Assembly (NCBI RefSeq): GCF_035594125.1
Contig: NC_087180.1
Location: forward strand, 16,953,115-17,017,114
Reading direction: 5' to 3'
Length of the DNA: 64,000 bases
Source of the DNA: Scylla paramamosain
Lineage: Eukaryota > Arthropoda > Malacostraca > Decapoda > Portunidae
Shown here: positions 55,490 to 64,000 of the stretch, piece by piece
How positions within the stretch are numbered: the stretch's first letter is position 1
Layout: each line of letters opens with the position of its first letter
The notes under the pieces: model-generated
Told to the model about the DNA's origin: nothing
The model's database searches: none
The model's input: only the letters and a program-made list of their open reading frames with translations
Translations under genes and position numbers: made by a program

Positions 55490-55859
55490 CTTAACTTCGA
55501 TAGATTATACGAAAGCAGAGCGAGAGAGAGAGCGAGAGAAAGAGAGAGGGAGACAATGCACCGCCAGAAAACACCTGTAGGTAGGTTGGCGCATTCCTGG
55601 CCAAATAGTTTCCCACGTTAATCAAACACTCCCTCGCTCACAACTAACATTTCCCAGCGAGGAGAGAAAGGAAGGGAGAGACGAATAGAAATATATATAT
55701 GCACAATACCTACCTCGCATTCTCCTTATAAACTTTTCGCTATTATATATTTTTTTTCTTTCCATTCTCTGTATTTGTTATTCAGTCAAAATTTCCCACG
55801 TCAGGTGACACCGAAATAGAGCGAAGTGAATGTTTGGTTGGCTACCTGAGTTGGGTTGG

Positions 55860-55935
<76 letters not shown>

Positions 55936-55980
55936 TAGAAGGCTGGTCTTGTCACGTTAAATTTGATAAATGACTAATTT

Positions 55981-56054
<74 letters not shown>

Positions 56055-56134
56055 TTGCATATTTAATTTTTCATTTTGCTTCCTACTTCTTAAGCTTACT
56101 GATTCCATGTGCGCTATTAAAAAGAGATTTATGA

Positions 56135-56213
<79 letters not shown>

Positions 56214-56649
56214 TCCTCCAAAAACAGCAGCAAAAATACACTAGCCACAGTTCCTCAGTACCTCAACAACAATATTCAGATAAACTCCTACAAACTGCTT
56301 ATTAACCTCTGTAAATCAACCGTACATTCAGATACACGTCTTCACGAACACCTCTGTGGGAATATCGAGAATATCGGTTGAAATACCAATAAATCCCTGA
56401 ATATTCCTTTGTGTTTACTAGTACTGAGCTTAATTAACATAGATAGGTAAACAGTGATGCAAAATTCATACAAATACATAAGAATCAAGGTTAATGAATC
56501 TAATCAACATGAATAGGTAAAAAATCCGAGGAAAAAATTGAATACAAGTAAAAATGCAAGTAAAAATTCATGGAAACCGTAAATATTGATGTAAAATTCA
56601 ACTTATTCTTAGTTTCACCACATCTTTTACTTCAACACCTTTCAATGTA
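54357..56649. repeat. Simple-repeat block
   Basis: (CCT)n 54640-54665; (GT)n 54921-55002; (CT)n 55050-55106, 55410-55486 and 55863-55932; (GT)n 55985-56053 and the inverted (CA)n 56138-56211. The 242-residue open frame across 54893-55621 is made of these arrays. No gene. Confidence 0.88.
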
Positions 56650-56712
56650 TTATACAGGGACTACCACGCGTAGGCCTAATCGTTTCATGCAGCCTGCCTC
56701 GTATTCTTGCGT
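56650..56712 (-). mobile_element. Short interspersed repeat, family B (copy 4)
   Basis: The reverse complement contains GCAAGAATACGAGGCAGGCT, GCATGAAACGATTAGGCCTA and CGCGTGGTAGTCCCTGTATA. These match the AGGCCTACACGTGGCA...TCCCTG core of the family. Confidence 0.65.
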
Positions 56713-57791
56713 AGCTTCAAAGGAGGCTCTCTTCCGCATCACCCAAGTATCAGAGCCTACCATACATCCTCTTGAAAGGTCCCCAACCCCGGTCACACCC
56801 TCTCCTTCCCCAGCCACACAGCACACTGGGGCACCGCTGTTAACATTCCTGCGGCAGAAGATTGGCTACGGTGCCTCAACCCGTCCCTGGCCTCTATAAA
56901 TCCACCCGCATCCCTCCCGCATCTCGCTCTCCTCCGCCCAGTCACCTCAGCCCAGCACAGCGAAATACGTCACACGACCTTAATTTTTTTACGTTGTAGC
57001 GAGAGGAAATGAGCAAGGGGTCAGTGCGTATAAGGAATGTGAAGTATAAGTGACACAAACGAACTAGCGGGTGACCAAAGAGGATCAAAGACTGGTGGTT
57101 TATGGGTTCAGGTGGGCCGTGGAGGGTGTCTCGCTCTTCTTCTGCAACACGAAACTCGTAAAACCCCCAGGTAAACCAACAATATCCCACCTTGACCTGC
57201 CCTCCTCTCCTGCACCCCCTGCTCGTCCTCCTGGTCCTCCTCCTCCGGCTTCTCGTTTCCCTGTCAGTTTAATCTTAACATATCAAGTAGACTATGGAGG
57301 CGAGAACACACGCTTTCAGTCTCATTTCTTCTTCCTTCGCCGTTTTCCTTAAGGGTTAGCGCCATGTAAGGCTCCCATTCAGTTGTTTCTCTTGCATCTT
57401 CCTCTGTGACTTCCCACCCTCCGCTCTGATACAAAAAAGTACATGGAGTTTTCGTCACCGCCCGATGTAGCTCTCAAGAACCGTCAGAGGCACCAGGGGG
57501 CATATCGGCTCCTCGAAGTGACTACGCAGCACCAGTTTGGTAATCTTAAACTTTTTTGGGTCGATTTCTTCACAGGTATTTTGTAACTCGCTATTGGTCA
57601 CACCTCGGCCGGCGGAGGTGACGACAGGACAGGACAGGGTGAGAGGTTAGCAGGGAGGGAGGTGTTAAGGAGACGATGAAGGGGCAAAAAGAGTAGTAGT
57701 TCAATGAGAAGAAGGAAGGAAATGTATATAAAAACGAGGCAAATCAAATCAAAAGACTCTTGTTTTTTTTATTGAACATTACAGCAACATG

Positions 57792-57833
<42 letters not shown>

Positions 57834-57999
57834 ATCTGATCAAGTGAGAAAGGCTGTTGTGGGTGACTGGACAGCTCTTCCTCCTCTTCCTCCTCTTTTT
57901 CTTCCTCCTCCTCCTCTTCTTCTTTCTCTTCCTCCTCCTCTTTTGCGTATTTTTTTTTTATTTTACCATTTGTTACTAAAATTAAAAACCCTGATGAAG

Positions 58000-58082
<83 letters not shown>

Positions 58083-58660
58083 ATCAAATGCGTAGAAGAC
58101 TGCACACTAAAGCAAGAAAAAAAAAAAAGAGGAGGAGGAGGAGAAGGAAGAGGAGGAGGAGGAGGAGGAGGAGGAGGAGGAGGAGGAGGAGGAAGAGGAG
58201 GAGGAGGAGGAGGGAGGAAGTGGTCTGAAAATCTTCCATCTCACTTTAGAGCTCCCTTCCTTTCTTCCTCCTCCTCCTCCTCCTCCTCCTCCTCCTCCTC
58301 TCCCCACTGCACCCCCGCAACAGGAAATACTTGTTGCGCCACGTGTCCAGGTGGGCTTACCTGCTAATTATCCCACGGAGCCTAAATATCGATAAATGAG
58401 AGGAGGCTTAATGACTGCGGTAGAGCGAGGAGGAGGAGGAGGAGGAGGAGGAGGAGGAGGGGAAAGGGAGGGGAAACAGACGGTAAGGATAGAGGAAGGG
58501 AGGAAAGGAAGGAAAAAAAGGAGTCGGAATAAGAAGGAAGGGGGAGAAAAAGGAGAGAAGGAAGAAGTAAATAAGAAAATATCGAGAGAGAGAGAGAGAG
58601 AGAGTGGGGGTGTCAGGCGGCATCTGTAACTCAACAAAGCAATCATCACTGACTGCCGCG
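56713..58660. repeat. Non-coding block; opposed CCT/GGA and CA/GT arrays
   Basis: (CA)n 57793-57832; pyrimidine triplet tract 57875-57945; (GT)n 58003-58081; (GGA)n 58127-58215; (CCT)n 58265-58299; (GGA)n 58427-58460. A TATAAAT at 56895-56901 has a GC-rich setting, but I could not place a matching initiator. 56960-57640 has no recognised feature. Confidence 0.8.
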
Positions 58661-58721
58661 TCTGAAGGGAGAGAGGGAGAGGGAGAGGGAGAGGGAGAGG
58701 GAGAGGGAGGGAGAGGGAGAG
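58661..58721. repeat. (GGGAGA)n hexamer array
   Basis: About nine units of GGGAGA, one shortened. It is distinct from the GA and GGA arrays around it. Confidence 0.9.
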
Positions 58722-59308
58722 GCCTAAAAACAGGCTGGTCCCTCTCACAGGTGGCAAACGAAGGCCTTCTCTGACCTACCTTTCCTTTCTGCCTCCCTTC
58801 ATTTTCTTTTTATTTTATCCTTCATCTATTCCTACTCTCTCTCTCTCTCTCTCTCTCTCTGCACATTTTTAAACTTTTTTTCAACTGTTTGTCAATTTTT
58901 AAGTTATTCTCCAAAATTATTTACTTCATTTCCCTTTTTTTTCCTTCCTCCTTATTCCTCACTCTTTCCCTTTCTTTCCTCCCTACCTTTATTCTTACCC
59001 TCCTTTCCCTCTCTCTTTTCTCTCTCCTCCTCTCATATTCCTTCCTCTCTCTCCAAATTCCCTCCACTTCTGTTCCTTCCACATACTCCTCCAAATCTTG
59101 GCTCTCTTGTCTTCCCTCAGTAATTAGCAGGTTCAACTTTACCTTCTTCCTCTTAATTAGTGAATACCTGAGGAACACCACCCCGAGAACAATATATTTA
59201 TGTACTTTTAGTTACTGGTTATAGCGAAGTATGTCGGTAGAGGGATGAAATATTGATCTTTGTTCTATTTACTTATTCTCTGCTAAATTTTTTGTTTTGT
59301 TTTATAGG
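58722..59308. other. Pyrimidine-rich, no gene
   Basis: Plus strand strongly C/T-rich from about 58780 to 59110 with a short (CT)n at 58837-58860. Open frames on both strands are low-complexity. Confidence 0.6.
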
Positions 59309-59700
59309 TTAATTGTAACATTGTCTCGTACGTTCAAATATAAGTAAACAACATCTGCCTACCTATGTGTATTTACCTAGATATCTACTTCATTTTTGTT
59401 TTCGTTAATTTTCACCTGAATTATTTAAAGTGTCAGTGTATTCTCTCGCACCTTTAAATATACGTATACACCCTCTGTCTATCTGTATACCTCCTTACCT
59501 GTGAGTATATCTACCTGTGAGTATATCTACCTACATATCTAAATTTTTTGTGTTCATTCACTATCATAATTATTTAAACTAACATTGCAAATACCATCTC
59601 TCACACCTTTACATATACGCATACACCTTCAGTTTACCTGTATACCTGCTTACCTGCGCATCTACCTACCTGTATAAACCTACCTAGCCATCTACTTAAC
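59309..59700 (+). repeat. Three diverged tandem copies of an about 130-bp unit
   Basis: Copies start near 59309, 59418 and 59546. Each reads AATT..., then T(C)TCTCxCACxTTxAAATATA, then GTATACAC, TACCTGTxT and ATCTACCTA, then an AT-rich tail. Substitutions are many. Confidence 0.75.
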
Positions 59701-60617
59701 AACCTCCACCACCTACTCATCCCTCCCTTCCTGCCTTTCCCTCCCTCCCTCTCTTTCCTTCCCTTCCTCCCTAACTACGCATCCGACCGCATTTTTCCTT
59801 TTCAATTACCGTCAGAGAGGAAATTAACACCCTTCTTAATACACTTGGTGAAAATTTATTGAATCTTCCTATTACTTCCACCCCGCCGCCACCCACCACC
59901 CGCCGCTCCTCTCTGGGTGGAACAGCAGAGGAATTGGGAAGAAAATGAATCCTGGTCTTGGTATAAAAAGAGGAGGAGGAGGAGGTGGATGAGGTGAAGG
60001 ATGAGGAGGTGGTAAATGATGATGATGATGGTGAGAGAAAATTAGAGAAAAGTAGACTAGAAAACAGAGATCATTAAAACTCTGAATAAAATTAAGAATG
60101 GCAATAACAAAAAGGAATTTACGATTATGAAGAAGAAGAAAGTGGAGAAAATGATGAATAACAATATGAACGTAAGTGAGAAAAGAATCAGGGACCTTTT
60201 TTTTATCAAGAAAGAAAAGAAAAAGAAAGTTGGTACCAAGCAAAAAAAAAAAAAAAAAAAATTGCAAAAAAAGACGAAACGAATGTATAAAAAAAAAAAA
60301 TAAATAAATAAAAAAAATGAAGACTACGAAGACAAAGCCACGATCAAAACAACAAACTCGAACACAGATAGGTGGGCTGGTTACCTGTCCTGTTTCCCTC
60401 CCTCCCTCGCTCCCTCCCTCCCTCGGCACGTGTTGTTCACAGGAAGTTGTAAAATAAAAATAAAATGGATCCATAAAATGAAAATAATCATACACCAGCA
60501 CGTGGCAACCTCAGACCGTTTTCTTTCATATCCTCGTTTTCAATAATAGAGAGAATAGGGGAAACTCTTCTATTTTTCGTTTATCTTTTATCAGCAATGT
60601 ATTGGAGTGTGGATGGT
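59701..60617. other. No gene; A/T runs
   Basis: C/T-rich to about 59770, then AT-rich with poly-A at 60240-60260 and about 60288-60300. The 209-residue minus-strand frame is Phe/Leu/Ser-rich read-through of A-rich DNA without recognisable domains. Confidence 0.6.
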
Positions 60618-60800
60618 GAGGAGGAGGAGGAGGAGGAGGAGGTGTTATGTGGAGAAGTACGGAGATGAGAGGAGACAGTGGAGGTGAGATGCTGGGGGAT
60701 GTGGATGAGACGTGTTTCAAAAGGCGGAGAAGGAGGAGGAGGTGTTATGTGAAGTGCGGAGATGAGAGGAGATAGTGGAGGTGAGAGACTGGGGGGGCGA
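60618..60800 (+). repeat. Duplicated GGA-associated segment
   Basis: GGAGGTGTTATGTGGAGAAG, then TACGGAGATGAGAGGAGACA and GTGGAGGTGAGA (from 60636), recurs about 100 bp on from 60739 with a few changes (TGTGAAGTGCGGAGATGAGA). Each copy is preceded by a GGA array, and the second is followed by G-rich GGGGGGCGAGGG words. Confidence 0.88.
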
Positions 60801-61947
<1,147 letters not shown>

Positions 61948-62255
61948 GATAAGGTATCGAGTTTTCTATTAAGTAGTAAGTGTTCTGAGGTTTGTTTAAA
62001 TGGATATAGATATTAAATTTGCACGGTTTGTTTTGCGTATTCATTTTTCAAGTTGACGTTTACGAAAGGAGAGCAGAAGTTTTCCATTATTGAGTGAATA
62101 AAATATTACGAGAGGATATCAAGAATTTTCTGTTAAATACTAAATGATCTGAGGTCTAAATCCATAGTCATCAACTTTACACTTTTTTTTCTCATTTTCA
62201 TTTGTAAGTCAAAGTTTACGGAAGAAAGCAAGTGTTTTCCAACAGAAATAAATTT
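61948..62255 (+). repeat. Tandem duplication of an about 155-bp AT-rich segment
   Basis: Copy 1 about 61948-62115, copy 2 about 62116-62255. Shared succession: GAGTTTTCTATTAAGTAGTA / GAATTTTCTGTTAAATACTA, then TCTGAGGT, CATTTTTCAAGTTGACGTTT / CATTTGTAAGTCAAAGTTT, ACGxAAG and GTTTTCCA. Moderately diverged. Confidence 0.78.
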
Positions 62256-62430
62256 CAGAAGCACTTTCAAATCTCTGGCACTTGCATCTCACGAGTGTGG
62301 CAAGCGGCCAGACTGTTACGATATTAATATGCAACACAAACACTTGCCAATAGAGAGATGCGTAATCAGGAAGCTCTCATGTGATACTCGTCTCGGTGCC
62401 TCGTGAAGATACACCGTCAACTCATCGGCT

Positions 62431-62465
62431 TATAAAGGACGGAATGAAGCAATGCATTCAGCGGT
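62431..62465 (+). promoter_or_regulatory. Candidate TATA/initiator core promoter
   Basis: TATAAAG at 62431-62437 and ATTCAGC with its central TCA ending at 62460 are 29 bp apart, the spacing expected in arthropod promoters. No gene is identified downstream inside the window, so this may be chance. Confidence 0.22.
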
Positions 62466-63579
62466 GTTCTCATGCAACCCTGACGCCAGACTAAATTCTA
62501 ACCACTCTCTCACTTCCAGGACGTGACAGTTACGTGTTCCTTCCCTGGCGACGCAAATGAGACGGAGGAGAGGTCTTTGGGAGGGTTCCAAATGGAGGTT
62601 TTAGGTTTCAAGAGATGTTCCAACGACTTAATTTATGGGTTATGAGGGCGAGGTGGCGCCGGGGCGTGTGGGGGCGTCGAAATGAGGAAACTTCAGCCCT
62701 TATACGCACTGGATGAGGGACTAAAGTGCTGCGGGAAGAAGGAAAGACGAGGAGTGCTGGACTGACCGGGGTTCCTCAAGGGTTTTACTGGGTGATTTTT
62801 TTTTTTTTAATCGGTAGGTCTCTTGGTCTCTTCCTCCTTTGCTTTGGTACTTTACGTGGCTTCTAAAAACTTTCTACCCTCAATTGATTTCATTAACTGG
62901 AGATGAAAATGTACTGAGTAAAGTATTGGTTGACTGGTACAGGTGGAGAAGGGGCAGGCAGGTGGCAGTGGTGGGCAGTGGAAGGTGGGCAGAGGTAGGC
63001 AGGGGTGGGCAAAGGTGAAGCCGCCCCGCCAAGCCATCCCGCCCCCACACGAAGCTGTAATTTGTTGGTCGCTTTTGTTTAAAACCCTCACCGCCGCCCT
63101 CTGCCTCACCCGCACCCTGCACCCTCACCCTGTACCCTCCCTCCTCTCTCCTCCCCCTTCCCTGGCACCTTCACCTTCAAAACACCGCCGCAACACAGCA
63201 ATAACCCGCCAATCAACGCGGCAGAGAACTTAAAACACACGCAAAACACGAAACAAACTCGTAATATTGCTATCAAAACAAAGATCATAAAAAAACGTAC
63301 ATTTGCCACCAATCCCGTTTTCTTTCATGTCACGAGGAGCAGGTGGTGACATGAATTTCGTCTTCCTTCCGCTATTTACTCTCCTCTTCTTTCTCTCCCT
63401 CTCCCTAATGAGGCAGCAGACCCGGTGTCGCTTTGCCAGTCGTTGCCGAGTCTCAAAAGGGTAACCTGCTCATTTGGGTCTCCAGGAAGGGCGTTGCGGT
63501 GTTGTGGTGTTGCTTCCTTTGTTGTGTGTGTGCTGAAGATACCGAGATGGGTCTTGCGTTGGTCATTAGTGTGCACAGA
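62466..63579. other. No recognised feature
   Basis: Mixed-composition sequence. The 62940-63180 part is G-rich then C-rich and low-complexity. No frame shows a recognisable domain. Confidence 0.5.
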
Positions 63580-63633
63580 AGAGGAGGAGGGAGGAGGAGG
63601 AGGAGGAGGAGGAGGAGGAGGAGAAAAAGGTGT

Positions 63634-63710
<77 letters not shown>
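63580..63710. repeat. (GGA)n followed by (GT)n
   Basis: (GGA)n at 63580-63622 and (GT)n at 63634-63710 with one TATG interruption. Confidence 0.96.
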
Positions 63711-63712
<2 letters not shown>

Positions 63713-64000
63713 TATAACCTTTCCTAACATTTGATCAGTTCATGTTCTTATAAGTGAAGAATGTTAAGTTATTTTCTTGCTCACTTTCATTCAAGGCGTA
63801 TTACAAAGAGGCAATTTTTTTTTGTCAGCCCCACTTCCTTATCTATCTTTTGTCTTTCTTCTTCCTTCTTTCACTTCAATAGACGGGGAGAAGCCTTCAA
63901 CTTTACTATCACACGTCCCTTACTTGAAGCTGTATCAGAAACATCGAAAGGGCCAACAAATCAACTGCTGCTTGTCCTTTCTTAACACTCCTTTATGCTA
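63711..64000. other. No recognised feature
   Basis: AT-rich end of the window. Confidence 0.5.

Noticed and set aside
54893..55621. 242-residue open frame
   Set aside because: It is carried by (GT)n and (CT)n arrays. The connecting residues show no recognisable protein family.
59872..60501. 209-residue minus-strand frame rich in Phe, Leu and Ser
   Set aside because: Low-complexity translation of A-rich DNA. The hydrophobic runs come from poly-A/T stretches, with no conserved motif.

Overview
This window is eukaryotic and almost certainly from a decapod crustacean (crab, lobster or shrimp). The evidence is: spliced genes with canonical GT/AG introns; two arthropod-type proteins (a Methuselah-like receptor and a Snail-family zinc-finger factor); a very high density of long simple-sequence arrays, mainly (GA)n/(CT)n, (GT)n/(CA)n and (GGA)n/(CCT)n; and several copies of a short interspersed sequence that I recognise as common in decapod sequence. 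Order and species cannot be resolved from the window alone.

Only two genes can be supported, both on the minus strand. (1) At the left edge, 937-2657 holds the first two coding exons of a Methuselah-like family-B GPCR: signal peptide, Thr/Ser-rich linker, cysteine-rich ectodomain, TM1 and TM2. Splicing goes on at a GTGAGT donor, and the rest of the seven-helix domain lies beyond the left edge. (2) At 37795-41755 lies a complete two-exon snail-type repressor gene of 499 codons. A 76-nt first exon carries the YxxCPLKKRP N-terminal motif. A 2.46-kb intron full of microsatellites follows, and then a GC-rich exon encodes a P-E-D-L-S co-repressor motif and five zinc fingers.

The rest is non-coding and repeat-built. 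There are dozens of dinucleotide arrays of about 40-135 bp, trinucleotide arrays, and several complex tandem repeats with longer units (7986-8125, 11018-11468, 13296-13545, 25020-25395, 40343-40840, 59309-59700, 60618-60800, 61948-62255). There are at least seven copies of a short element with terminal inverted repeats (best copy 54144-54356, 213 bp). There are four copies of a second short interspersed repeat, a decayed non-LTR retrotransposon reverse-transcriptase fragment (21487-21930), and a possible Tc1-like terminus near 26300. Between 45.3 and 50.1 kb the plus strand is dominated by purine arrays.

The two genes show no sign of working together: one is a cell-surface receptor and the other a nuclear repressor. 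The most interesting points are the three-module build of the receptor ectodomain, the small first exon of the snail gene, a dense run of CACCTG/CAGGTG sites (the Snail recognition core) upstream of that gene, the inverted-repeat element family, and an unusual cluster of GTCGTGAC-type palindrome-like motifs inside the receptor intron.
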